Notes under the pieces: model-generated
What the model was told of the DNA's origin: nothing
Seen by the model: the letters and a program-made list of their open reading frames with translations, nothing else
Databases searched by the model: none
Part shown: positions 37,101-49,288 of the stretch, piece after piece
Layout of the letters: each line of letters starts with the position of its first letter
Position numbering within the stretch: position 1 is the stretch's first letter
Position numbers and translations under genes: made by a program
NCBI RefSeq assembly: GCF_023065955.2
Contig: NW_026622986.1
Location: 17,261,848-17,325,847, forward strand
Origin: Ursus arctos
Lineage: Eukaryota > Chordata > Mammalia > Carnivora > Ursidae
Length of the DNA: 64,000 nt
Direction: 5' to 3'

Positions 37101-37740
37101 CATTTTCATAGTACATTTTTCAAAACATTTAAATACTCATTGTTTTACTTGCTCTTCACAACAGCATGGTGAGACAGTAGGCAGCCATTTATCCCCATTT
37201 TACAGTTGAATACACTGCTGCTGGGAGGTTTGTTCAAGGTGACACAAGTACTAGAATTGGGACAACACCAGGCATTTTGGTTCCTCATCTAATATGTTCC
37301 TATCACTACTTAATGCTGTTTTATTACTGTGTGTATGAAAAACACTTCAAATGTGTCTAGAGACTTTTTATCATTAGGCCTTTCTTGGTAAAACTATGTT
37401 CATAGAAAAAAAACTTTTAAAAATATACTCACGAAAAATTTTTCTCATAAGCCATAATAAAAAATTATTTCTATAAACATTTTGTCATATCATCTAGACT
37501 TTAGTCTTCCTCTATAGGCATGAATATACATAATTTTAACTATTAATCAGTATCCTGTCCTTTTCACTTCACTATGAAACATGAGCTACTCTTCATGACA
37601 GTGAGAGCCACTTCATTTTTCTAAACACTTACAGAATATTTTATGTTGTCTTGATATAATTAAGGAGTGTCCTGCTGATTGTCATTTAAATTGCTTCTTT
37701 TTTTTGCTATTTTACTGGATTGTCTTTTTTTTTCCTTCAT
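34153..37740. other. Intron sequence, largely unique
   Basis: AT-rich, with a (CT)n run at 36672-36703 and one antisense MIR-like relic at about 37150-37280 ('tatccccattttacagttga'). No gene seen. Confidence 0.5.
37150..37280 (-). repeat. MIR-like SINE relic
   Basis: 'ttatccccattttacagttg' followed by 'tgttcaaggtgacacaagta' matches the reverse MIR core. Confidence 0.6.
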
Positions 37741-37749
37741 CCATCTTTC

Positions 37750-38060
37750 CACTTATTTCTGTTTTCTTAGCTTGTATTCCGAGAAGTAGAACTGCTTGGT
37801 TCAAGAATATGGATGTTTTTAGAACTTTTGATGGCTCTAAAATTGGCCTCCAGAGAGGTTATCACAATATACAATGCCACTGGTAGTATACAAGAGAGGT
37901 CACTTCCTCACAATCTCACAAACACTGAATGTTATTTTTTGTTTTTCATCATTGCCTGTCAGGTGAAAAGTGCTACAGCACTGATTTTTGTAACTTGCCT
38001 CCTTACATTTTGGTCTTATTTCAAATGAAGTTTGTGTTAATTCATTAGAATTTTAGGATA
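37750..38060 (-). mobile_element. Ancient L1 3' fragment, antisense
   Basis: 'agaactgcttggttcaagaatatggatg', 'cctccagagaggttatcaca' and 'tgtcaggtgaaaagtgctac' parallel the reversed L1 ORF2 end in older subfamilies. Confidence 0.6.
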
Positions 38061-38110
38061 GACAGTCCTATTGCCTGCAAATACTTTGCCACTTTCTTTA
38101 TAGCTTTCCT

Positions 38111-38226
38111 TTTTTTTTAAGTTTATTTATTTATTTTTAGTGATCTCTACCCCCCAGCATGGGGCTCAAACTCACAGCCCTGAGATGAAGAGTCACGTGC
38201 TCTACTGACTGAGCCAGCCACGCACT
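38111..38226 (-). mobile_element. Short CAN-SINE variant, antisense
   Basis: 'aagtttatttatttattttt' tail, body 'cccagcatggggctcaaact', reversed head 'ctgactgagccagccacgca'. Confidence 0.88.
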
Positions 38227-38229
38227 TCT

Positions 38230-40990
38230 GTATCTTACTTGATTGTATTACCTAGCTATTCCAGAGAAATATATTACAGTAATAGTGATTAGTGCAGACT
38301 TTTTTGCACATTATAATAAGAAAACCTAATGTTTGGCCATTAATTTTAGTATTAGTCATTGATGAGACATATATTATTATATTTTCTTAAGGTTTTCCCA
38401 TTCTCATTCATTACAGTTGTGCTCAGGGATAGATATGAAAATTTAACAATGGGTTTTTTTTTTTAACATATATCAACATGATCGTGCAATTTTTCTCATG
38501 ATCTAATGAGGATGAATATATTATCAAGGCCTCTTCTTTGTATTTTCAAGGCAAACTTCACTTGGTCATATAATACTATGCTTTAATAAACAGCTGTATT
38601 TAATTTATTAAGAATTTATTTAAAATTCTTGCGCTTATATATGTAAGAATATTGTAGAATTTTTGATGTTTTGTTAATAGGATATCTGTAGATAGGGTTA
38701 TACCAGTCTTCTAGAATTAGTTTATTATACCAGCCTTCTAGCATCTATAGAGTCAGGACAGTATTACACTCATAAAACAGAGGAAAAAGGAAAGGATGCT
38801 GTGGAAAAAGAATCAGAACAAAAATAAGTATTCAAATAAATGAAGTAGAATGGCTGAAAGTTATCAGGAAAATCTCCTATGGAGCAAAATTTTTAAAAAT
38901 GTTAAAAATATTAAAATATTATAGAAAAGCTAAGAAATACAGGGAATCAATCTAAGAGGTCCAAACCTGATTAAAAGTTCCAGTGAGAGAGAGAGAGGAA
39001 AGAGATGCAAGAACATTATTCAATAAATAATACAAATGAAGTTTTCCAGGGATCAATTTGTAAAAGCCTGAGACTAATTTGTAAGAACCTTCCAAAGTCA
39101 AGTAACATACATGGAAAAGATCCTGGAAAAAACTTATGAACACTGAGACTACACAGATGATCTTTAAAGCTTCTAGGGAGAAGAAACATCCAAATAAGAC
39201 CAATCAGAGTGACATCAGATTGCTTAGCAACACTAAGTTCTGGGAGACAAAGGAACAATGGCTTCACCATTCTGAGGAGAAATAGTTCTGAATCTAGAAC
39301 AAACCAAGTGTGATGGGAAATAGATGAGGCAAGGATGCAGTCTTTCTTGCAAAGTTCCCAGAGATTGTACTCTAGTAAAACAAACAAAACTGAATAAAAT
39401 TTAAAAAGAGAAAGATGTGGAATCCAGTCCAATGAACAGAAATCCCAAGACCCCACAGTGTTGATACAATAGGCCAAAAGTGCAATATATCCACACTGAA
39501 GTAGGAGAACGAAGGATTGTGTGAGAGCAACCCTTGAAGAAAGGGAGATTTTATAGACTAGATAGTATGGCTGAAAACTTTAAAAAAATGTACATATATG
39601 AAAAAAAGGCAACCAGAAACTCTATAAACAATAGAAAACCATACAAAAAAGGCATAGTCCAAATTTAAGTATATTAGACAGTAGGATAATACAGCAAAAA
39701 CAATTTGATATTGAGAACATTGTCCTTTGAGGGTACAAGGAGTGTGTCCACAGCATAGTGCTTGTCTCTACAGTAATATTTACCAGATCATAATTTGTAA
39801 GATCCTACAAAATGGCCTTTCATATTTTAAACATTTTATGTGTTTTACAGATGGTTTTCCAATTTTTAAAATCAACAAATTGTAGAAGACTATGGCAAGT
39901 TGCCCAGCAACAGTTTGTTCAAGTCCCCCAAAGCTCTGCTCTGGCTAGGTTACTAATTTCTTTTCAGAGGAACATAATTGAAATAATGTGTGTTCGTAGG
40001 AGCTCTTATTCACTTTTCCCTTCAGCTGAGCTGGAATGCCAAATTTGCCTGCAACCAAGTTACAACCATGCAGGTAAAGACAGTTGCCCTAAAGATGGTG
40101 GAGGCACACAGTAGAAAGAGCCTGAGTGTATGGAGTAAAAGGAAAATCGTAGATAGTGACAAGTGCTATAAAGAAAAATGAAGCAGAGTAAGAAGTTAGA
40201 GACTGAATGGAATTGCAATTAAAAATGGGGTTCTGAGGAAAGTCTCTCAAAAAGGTAATATTTGACCAGGGACACAATGCAAGTGAAGGAGCAAAGCTGC
40301 GTGAGAAAGTATTCCGGTAGAGGAACCCGCACTTACAAAAGCTCTGAGACAAGATCATGCTTGGGGTGTGCAGAGTCTAGCATTGAGGTCAATATGGCTG
40401 ACAAAGAGTAAGTAGGAGGGGATTATAGACGATGAGAGCAAGAGGCAATGGAGGACCAGGCTATATAGAACCTTCCTGGCCACAATAAAGATTGTGGATT
40501 TTACTCTGAGTGAGATGGTTAAAGCACTGGAAATTTCTGAGCAAAGGAGTGCAAGATCTAAATGGGTCGTTCTGACTGCTCTGTGGAGAAGACACTGTGG
40601 CAGGCAAAGTATGCAAGCAGGGAGGCAGGCTAAGTAAGATGCTATTTCAGTTCTTGCAAAAGATGATGGTAGTTTGGACCAAGGGTTAGGAGGAGGTGGG
40701 AAAAAGAGGCTGAACTCAGGATATAATATTCTAAAGCATGTTGTTTAATATATGTACAGTATAAACTGTAACAGAACTCTGAACAGAAATTATTGACTCT
40801 GGATGTAGGGTATGTTGCTTTTCATCATAAGCCCTTGTTGTATACTTTTTTTTTTTTTAACTATGAACATAAATTACCTTGATTTTTAACACTACTTTTA
40901 AAAATCTAAGGAAACAGAATATGTTACTTTTAATATTTTTCATATCGGTATATATAGGCCTACCTCATTCTTAATTTGTTTTAGTTATAA
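38230..40990. other. Intron with weak ancient repeat traces
   Basis: 38900-39480 has L1 ORF1-end-like wording ('tgacatcagattgcttagca', 'gggagacaaaggaacaatgg') but is very divergent. 40180-40720 resembles an ancient dispersed mammalian repeat ('ggattttactctgagtgaga') that I cannot name with certainty. ORFs here have no supported product. Confidence 0.4.
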
Positions 40991-41019
40991 AAGCTTTATT
41001 GACTTACAGAAGTAGGAAA

Positions 41020-41650
41020 ATCAATCCTAAAATTCGTACGGAACTACAAAGGACACCAAATAGCCAAAACAATCTTGAGAAAGAAGAACAAAGCTGGAGG
41101 TGTCACACTTTCTGATTTCAAAATATAAAGCTACAGTAATCAAAACAGTGTGGTACTAGCAAAAAGGAGACAAATGGACAATGGAACAGAATAGAGAACC
41201 TGAAGTAAATTCACACATATACGGTCAACTGATCCTCAACAAGGGTGCCAACTATACACAATAAGGCAAGGATAGTCTCTTCAGCAATGATGTTGGGAAA
41301 ACTGGATATGCACATGTAGAAGAATGAAATTGGATTCTTACACTATGTCTTACACTATGCAAAGTCAACTCAAAGTGGATTAAAGAGTTAAATGTAAGAC
41401 CTAAAACTAAAACTCCTGGAATAGGGGAAAGCATCACGACATTGGTCTTGCAGTGATTTCATTGATATGACAGCAAAAGCTCAATCAATAAAAACAAAAA
41501 TAAACAAGTGGGACCATATCAAACTTAAAAGTTCTGCACAGCAAAGAAAACAGTCAACAGAATGAGAAGGTAACCTATGGAGTGGGAGAAAATATTTGCA
41601 AACCTTATATCTGATAAGTGATTAATTTCTAAAATATATACGGTCTCCTA
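41020..41650 (+). mobile_element. Internal L1 ORF2 fragment, sense
   Basis: It runs from 'ggaactacaaaggacaccaa' to 'atctgataagtgattaattt'. Both ends are missing and there is no 3' UTR or tail, so it is a remnant or a deleted copy. Confidence 0.8.
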
Positions 41651-42770
41651 CAACTAAAAGCCAAAACATCTGCATTACTTGTAAAGGTAATCAGGAAGTT
41701 AATGGAAGGCCCTCTTTTAAACCTTTAAGATGAACTCTATTATTTCTTGTATTTTTCTCTCCAGAGAATCCATAGAAAAATTTAAAGACATTGAAGAAAT
41801 AAGAATGAACAGCACTGCTTTCTACCAGTTGGAAACATTTTTCAGGTGGTTTATTTAATATTCAGATAACAGAGTGCCCTTTATACTTGAAGGGTACAGT
41901 AGTTCTCAGTCATAGTGAGTGCTCAATTGAGTTGGCCAAAATTAAATACTACTGAATGAAAATAATGAACTTTGGTTACATAATTTTTATTATTAGAGTA
42001 ATACTTTAAATGTCATCAAATCAGCCAGAATTTGAAAAATAGGACTTGAGATTATCACTAGTAGTCAACATTTATTTTCTGAGTTAGCTGAGGATGCCAG
42101 GAATTGAGCATACACTTTATACAGCTCAGAAAATTAGAAAATTCCTCTGTATATTGAGTAGAAATATGCCACCATATAACTCTCCACTGATCCTAATTGG
42201 ACCTTAGGGAATATAATTTTCATTTTGCTAATTTAATATTCTGTTATTTTCATCAGTGTTTTCACTAGAAGAAATGAAACTATTTTAGATTTTTTTGTCC
42301 ATTCCACCCTATCCCATATGTCCCAGATTTGATTATAGAGCCCCTATTTCATAAGAATTTTAAAGATAAAATTAGGTATACCTATATTAAGAAAAAGGAT
42401 TATAAAATGTTTTCTACTTGGAATCAGAAGATGATAAAACAAATTTTCCTACAACTCTACAATTTGTATAGCTGTTAAAACACATATAGCAAGACTGTTA
42501 TCCACACGCCTACCTTAGACAGTAGCCCACAATATTATTTGTTCAGATACTGAGGAAGAAGAGAAGCCTCATCTGTGTGAGACCTACATAGAAATATATG
42601 TCTTCTCCCAAGAGACAGCTAGAAAAAAGTCTTGAATATAGCTTGACACAACCTGCCTTTAAGTCAGAGACCATATCTTCTACAATTGCAGATGATATAA
42701 AAGCAGAATGAGTAAGTGAAATCTTCATTATGGAATATGTGAGAATAATAAGACTAAACATTCAAGACTA
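41651..42770. other. Unique intron sequence
   Basis: No gene or young repeat recognised. Confidence 0.5.
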
Positions 42771-42778
42771 AATTGGCA

Positions 42779-42838
42779 CATGTTATTGAAGTCATCTAGA
42801 TCTAAAGGAGAGAAATAGATTTGGTGATAACCATGTCA
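42779..42838 (+). repeat. Left copy of an imperfect ~60-bp direct repeat
   Basis: It begins ATTGAAGTCATCTAGATC and matches 45215-45272 at roughly 80 percent by eye. It directly precedes the L1 at 42843. Confidence 0.8.
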
Positions 42839-42842
42839 CCTC

Positions 42843-44373
42843 CAGTGTCATCTCTGTTTACAGATGACATGATATTATATATAGAAAACCCCAAGGACTC
42901 CACCAAAAAAACAAAAAACAAAAAAAACCAACCTGTTAGAACTAAGAAACTATTTCAGTAAAGTTGCAGGATACAAAATCAATATACAAAATTCAGTTGC
43001 ATATCTATATACAAACAACATAATATCAGAAGAAGATATTAAAACAATTACATCTACAATAGCATCCAAAAAATAAAACACTAGGAATAAATTTAACCAG
43101 GAAGATGAAAGACCTGCATGCTAAAAACTATAAAACATGAAAGATGTTCTGTACTCATGGATTGGAAGACTGTTATTAAAATGTCCATACTACCCAAAGC
43201 AATCTACAGATCCAGTATAATCCCAGTCAATTCCCATGGCGTTTTTCACAGAAATAAAACAATCCCAAAATTTGTATGAAACCCCAAAAGAACACCAATA
43301 GCCAAAATAATCTTAAGAAGAGCAAAGCTAGACACATCACACTTTCAATATCAAACTTTATTATAAAGCTGTAGTAATCAAAACAGTATGGTACAAGCAT
43401 AAAAACATACACGCCAATCAATAGAACAGAATAGAGTCCACAAATAAACCCACACATATAAGGTCAACTAATCTTTGACAAAGAATATACAATGGGGAGA
43501 GAACAGTCCCTTCAATAAATGGTGCTGGGTAAACTGAACAGCACATGCAAAAGAATGAAATTGGATTCCTACACAAAAATTAACTCAAAATGGATTAAGG
43601 ACTTTAACATAAGACCTGAAACCATAAAACTCCTAAAAGAAAACAAAGAGGGTAAGCCCCTTGACATCAATCTTAGTGATGATTTTTTGGATTTAACACC
43701 AAAAGCAAAAGCAACAAAAGCAAAAGTAAACAAGTGGGACTACATCAAACTAAAAAGCTTCTGCACAGCAAGGAAACCATCAACAACATAAAAAGGAAAC
43801 CTATGGAATAGGAGAAAATATTTGCAAACCACATATCCAATAATGAGTTAATATTTATATAAGGAACTGCTACAATGCAATAGCAAAAAAAGAAAGAAAA
43901 TGCAACTAAAAACTGGGCAAAAGAACTAGATGTTTTTTCAAAGAAGATATATAAATGGCTAACAGGTATATGAAAAGGTGCTCAATACACTAATCATCAA
44001 GGAAATATAAATCAAAACCACAATGAGACATCACACCTGTTAGGATGGCTATTATCAAAAAGACAAGACATGCCGGTGAAGATGTGGAGAAAAGCAAACA
44101 GTTGTACACTATTGGTGAGAATGTAAACTAGTACAGCCTCTATGGAAGACAGCATAGTATAGAAGTTCCTCAAAAAGTTAAACATAGAGCTACTATAGGA
44201 CCCAGCAATTGCCCTACTAGGTATTTATCCAAAGGATACAAACATAGTGATTGGTGCACATGCACCCCTAGGTTTATAGCAGCGATTCCACAATAGCCAA
44301 AATATAGAAAGAGCCCATATGTCCGTCAACAGATGAATGGATAAAGAAGATGTGGTGTGCGCGCAAGCGCGTG

Positions 44374-44415
<42 letters not shown>

Positions 44416-44795
44416 GGAATATTACTCAGCCATCAAAAATAATGAAATCTTGCCATTTGCAATGACGTGGATGGAACTAGAGGGTATTATGCTAAATGAA
44501 ATAAGTCAGAGAAAGACAAATACCATATGATTTCATTCATATGTGGAATTTAAGAAACAAACCAGGTGAACATAGGGGAAGGAAAGAAAAAATAAAATGA
44601 GAGTTGAGAGGGAAGCAAACCATAAGAGACACTGAACTCTAGGAAATAAACTGAGGGTTCCTGGAGGGGAGGTGGGTGGGGGGGAGGGGATAATTGGGTG
44701 ATGGGCATTAAGGAAGGCACTTAATGAGCACTAGGTGTTATATGCAACTGATGAATCACTAAATTCTACCTCTGAAACTAATTTTTAAAAAAAAA
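42843..44795 (+). mobile_element. L1 3' part, sense, relatively well preserved
   Basis: It contains the ORF2 RT remnant 'ctgtttacagatgacatgat', the C-terminal region (43519-43791 still open for 90 codons) and a 3' UTR ending 'ctgaaactaatttttaaaaa'. It carries a GC/CA alternating microsatellite at 44356-44413. Confidence 0.88.
44356..44413. repeat. Alternating purine-pyrimidine tract (GC/GT then CA)
   Basis: About 58 bases, (GTGCGC)-type then (AC)n, with one break at 'caagc'. It is a strong candidate for left-handed (Z) DNA. It sits at the L1 'agatgtggt' site. Confidence 0.95.
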
Positions 44796-44804
44796 TACTA
44801 TTAG

Positions 44805-45185
44805 GGGGGGAAAAAAGTCAAACTCATAGGAACAAATCATAGAAAAGTAGTTGCCAGGGGCTGGAGGGTAGGGAAAACAGGGAGAGCTTGGTAAAAGGAT
44901 ACAAACTTTCAGTTATAAGCTGAATAAGGTCTGAGAATCTAATGTATAACATGGTGACTATAGTTCATAGCACTGGGGTATATAATTAAAATTTGCTAAG
45001 AGAGTGGAACTTAAATGTTCTCACCAAAGTGGGGGGGGGGGGGATAAATGTATGAGGTGATAAAAATGTTAATTAGCTCAGTAGGGGGAATTCTTTCAGT
45101 GCGTATAAATATAAAATTATCATGTTGTGCACATTAAATATCTTACAGTTTTATTACAATTTTGTCAACTATATCTAAAAAACAA
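44805..45185 (+). mobile_element. Older L1 3' UTR, sense
   Basis: 'tagttgccaggggctggagg' and 'acatggtgactatagttcat', through 'tcttacagttttattacaat', belong to a different, older L1 3' end than the neighbour on its left. It has a G-run of about 15 near 45030. Confidence 0.75.
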
Positions 45186-45214
45186 AACAAAAACAAAAAA
45201 ATGGACATCCATGT

Positions 45215-45272
45215 AATTGAAGTCATCTAGATCCATAGGAAAAAATTGGATTTGGCGATGACCATATTCACT
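45215..45272 (+). repeat. Right copy of an imperfect ~60-bp direct repeat
   Basis: It begins ATTGAAGTCATCTAGATC and matches 42779-42838. It follows the older L1 3' end. Confidence 0.8.
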
Positions 45273-46306
45273 GAAAGATGATTTTCATTTCCTGAAGTGA
45301 CATGCTATCATACTCAAGGCACCCTGGCCATTAAGCCTTATATTAGACCATCACTTGTTTAGAAATATCTTTGTCTGCTTAGAATCATAAATAATATGCT
45401 GGGGATGACAAACTTGCCCCCAAAACAAATATTTTGTGATTATTGCCATATACATCCTTTCTCCTGAGATAAAAAACAAATGAAAAGAAGAGAAATTCTC
45501 AAGAAAAAAGGATCCTTTGCAGTTCTCATTGTGATACAACTATTTTATGACACCAGGAAATAAGTTGACAAAGAGGCCAGAATATTAAAAGAATTACTTT
45601 ACCACATAGAATTGGAAAATTAACCAGTTGTGCTTTGCTTTTTTCTAGTAAGTTCTACGTTGCCTTTTAAGTGGGAGGAAAGTGTGGTTCAAAGATGACT
45701 GTGGTGACGTCCCATTAGTTTCATTGTTTGATGCTGAAGATCTAAGGATTCAGATTATAGCAGCTATTTGTTTTGTATGGTAGACCAGATTTTGATAAAT
45801 ACTGTATTCAGAATTCTCTGTCAGTACAAGGAGTAACTAACCAGGTATTCTCAAACCAATTCACCAATACCTTCTCTGGAAGGAGCCCTCCTGAAGTCAA
45901 AACAAATATCAAACACTGACCTCAGAAACTTTCCTTCAAAGGAGCCACAATTTGATTTGACTTGTTTGTTGAGCAATTTATGCCCGAGGGCATTTTACAA
46001 ACAGTAGAGCATCTGTCAGCAATTACTGGTGCTTAGCATTCAGTGTGGTCAGATAAAGAGAGGAAGGGAGTCCTGCAAATACCACTATCATCCAAAATTA
46101 CTAGGCCTATCCATACCTGCACATCTCTGAGGAGCAACATCAGAGGCTTAACATTGTAGGGGACAGAGGCACATAGACTTCACTAAAATAATGGAGCCAT
46201 CCACTGAACAAACATGCAAGTAACAGTAAGTGTGATGGGGTGTGAGTATTGGGGGGACAGGAAAGGGAAATCAGTAACCAGAAGTGCCGCCACTTTAGAA
46301 TATTAT
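45273..46306. other. Unique intron sequence
   Basis: No gene or recognised repeat in this kilobase. Confidence 0.5.
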
Positions 46307-46320
46307 AAATAATGAGCCTT

Positions 46321-46436
46321 GGGGACACCTGGCTGGCTCAGTCAAAACAGCATGTGACTCTTGATCTCAAGTCATGAGTTTGGGCCCCAAATTGGATGTA
46401 GAGATTACTAAAAAGATAATAATAAACTTTAGAAAA
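46321..46436 (+). mobile_element. Short CAN-SINE variant, with TSD
   Basis: Flanked by AAATAATGAGCCWT at 46307-46320 and 46437-46450. Body 'ggacacctggctggctcagt', tail 'ataataataaacttt'. Confidence 0.93.
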
Positions 46437-48316
46437 AAATAATGAGCCATGGAAAGAACCAAGAAACCATGAAAACAGAAGGCAACAGAAACTGCCCATG
46501 AGAATGACCAGATGTAGATTTAACAGAAAAAGAGTTCAAAGTAGCCAATATAAATATGTTTACAGAACTAAAGGAAAGGAAAGCATGATTAAAGAAACAA
46601 AGGAAGGTATGACAAGAGTGTTACGTCATACAGAAATATCAAGAAAGAGATAGAAATTATTTTGAAAAAGAAACAAGTGGTAATTCTGGAGTTGTATAAA
46701 AACTGAAATTTTTAAAAATTCACTAGAGGCTAGACTCCACAGTAAATTTGAACTGACGGAGGAAAGAATTAGCAAACTTGAAGATAGGTCCATGTAGACT
46801 ATTCAAGCTGAAAAATGAGGGGAAAAATAAAAATAAACAGAGCTTCAGAGAAATATGAGATACCATGAAGCACATCAACATACGCATAATGGGAGTACTG
46901 GAAGTACAGAAAAGAAAAAATATCCAAAGAATAATGGGTAAAAACTTCCCAAATTTTTTGGAAAACACTAGCCTATATATACATAGGAAGCTTGGCGAAT
47001 TTGAGTAGGAAAACCTTAGATAACCACAAAAGGCACATATTATTAAAATTCTGAAAGACAAAAATAAGGAGAAAATCTTGAAAGCAGCAAGAGAAAAATG
47101 ACTCATCATTTATAAGAGAACCCCTCCCCCACATACCCAATAAGATTAACAGCTAACTTCTCAGCAGAAGCAATAGAGGCCAGAATGCAGTGGAATAACA
47201 TATTCAGAGTGCTCAAAGAAAAATCTGCCAACCAAGAATCCTATACCTAGCAAAACTATTTTTCAAAAAATGAGGGCCAAATTTGTTCAAGATGAACAAA
47301 AATTGAAGTCATTCAGTCTGGAAGTGATCCCATGCAGTAATTCAAATCCACATGAAAAAACAAAAAGCACTAGTAAAGATAATTAGGTAATTATAAAAGA
47401 CAATTAGAAATGCTTATTTTGTCCCTCCTAAGTCATTTAAAAAGCAATTATATAATAGATATATAATGCTTTGTTTGGCCTATTACATATAGAAAGATGA
47501 TATATGTATAATATATTTGCCTGTAAGAGCACAAAGGAGATAGGTGGGAGCAAAGCTGTATTGGGCTGAGTAAACTACTACAGATGATAAAGTAATAAGT
47601 ACGACAATGTATTGTTGGATTTATAACATGAATAAATACAATATATATAATGATTATACCACAGTTTGGAGGGAAAGGAATAGAGCTGTATAGAAATAAT
47701 GTATATTTTTATCACTGGAATTAAGCTAGTATAGATCTGAGGCTGATTTTCATAAGTTAAGATGTATATGATAAACCCTGGAACTTCTAAAAAAAAAAAA
47801 AAAAACACAAGAGAATAGTAAAAAAAAAATCATTAAATTAAAATGCTACACTAGAAAATATTCACTTATACAAAAGAAAACAGTAATAAAGGACTAGAGG
47901 AACAAAAGAGTCAGAAGATAAAAAAGGAAAAATGACAGGCATACATTCAGCTATATCAATAATAACATTAAGTGTAAATGGATTAAACAATCCAAAGAGA
48001 GATTGGCAGACAGGATTTTTAAAAAATCATGATCTATCTGTATACAGTCTACATGAGACATCCTTTAGATTCAAAGAGAAATAAAATGAAAGAAAAGGAT
48101 AGGAAAAGATAATATCATGCAAATAGCAACCATAAGAAAGCTAGGGTGGCTATACAAATATCAGACAAAATATACTTAAAATAAAAAGTTACCAGAGATA
48201 AAAAGGGACATTTTATACGGATTAAAAGGCCAACCCAGAAAAATATAAGTTATAAACATATGCACCTAACAACAGCACCAAAATACATTAAACAAAACCT
48301 GACATAAATGATAAAA

Positions 48317-48425
48317 GAGGTGCCTGGCTGGCTCCGTCAGTAGAGCGTGAAACTCTTGATCTCAGGATCATGAGTTCGAGCCCCATGTTAGGTGTAGAGA
48401 TTACTTAAAAATAATAAAATATCTG
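48317..48425 (+). mobile_element. Short CAN-SINE variant
   Basis: 'ggtgcctggctggctccgtc', then 'gagttcgagccccatgttag' and a short A-rich tail. Confidence 0.9.
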
Positions 48426-48936
48426 AAAGAAAGGAAAAAAGGAAGGGAAAGAAATAATTCAATAATAATGGTTGGAAGCTTCGATAACCCCACTTTCAGT
48501 TGCGTGAGAACTAGACAGGAGATCAACAGGAAGACTTGAACAATACAATAAACCAAGTAGACCTAACATATCTGTAGAACACTTTATCCAGCAAGAGAAT
48601 ATATGTTCTTTTCAAGTATGCATGAGACATATTCTAGGAACTTTAAACAAAAGTTTAAACAGATGGAAGTAATACACAGTATGTGCTCTGATCCCAAAGG
48701 AATGAAGTTAGAAATAAGTTTATGGGGGAAAAAGCTGGGAAAATCAACACATATGTTAAAATTAAACAGCAGACTCCTAAATAACCAATAAGCCAAAAAG
48801 GAAATTACGAGGGGAATCAAAATTCTTGAACATGAATTGAAATGAAGACATAACACACCAAAACTTAGGTAATGCAGCTAATGCAGTTCATACAGGGAAA
48901 ATTATAGCTTTAAATGCCTTTATTAAGAAAGAAGAA

Positions 48937-49072
48937 GGGGGGCGCTTGGGTGGCTCAGTTAATAAGCATCCAACTCTTCATTCTGACTCAGGTCATGATC
49001 TCGGGGTCATGGGATCAAGCCCCAAGTTAAGCTCGGCACTAGAGCCCTACCCCACCCCCCACCCCCCGAAAG
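48937..49072 (+). mobile_element. CAN-SINE, first member of a pair within one TSD
   Basis: Head 'gggcgcttgggtggctcagt', body ending in C-rich 'accccaccccccaccccccg'. Its tail is expanded into (AAAAG)n. The left duplication AAGAAAGAAGAA is at 48925-48936. Confidence 0.93.
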
Positions 49073-49162
49073 AAAGAAAAGAAAGAGAAGAGAAGAGAAA
49101 AGAAAGAAAAGAAAAGAAAAGAAAAGGAAAAGAAAAGAAAAGAAAAGAAAAGAAAAGAAAAG
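49069..49162. repeat. (AAAAG)n/(GAAA)n purine microsatellite between two SINEs
   Basis: About 94 bases with only A and G on the + strand, mostly AAAAG units. Likely the expanded tail of the left SINE. Confidence 0.95.
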
Positions 49163-49288
49163 AGGGGCGTCTGGGTGGCTCAGGTGGTTGAGTGACTGAC
49201 TTGATCTTAGCTCAGGTCTTAATCTCAGGGTCATGGAGTTCAAGCCCCATATTGGACTTCATGCTGGGCATGGAGCCTACTTAAACAA
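49163..49288 (+). mobile_element. CAN-SINE, second member of the pair
   Basis: Head 'ggggcgtctgggtggctcag' and body ending 'ggagcctacttaaac'. It is followed by the right duplication AAGAAAGAAGAA at 49289-49300, which matches the copy left of the first SINE. Confidence 0.93.

Noticed and set aside
49069..49162. Regular repeats suggesting an array such as CRISPR
   Set aside because: Simple (AAAAG)n microsatellite between two SINEs in a mammalian genome; no spacers.
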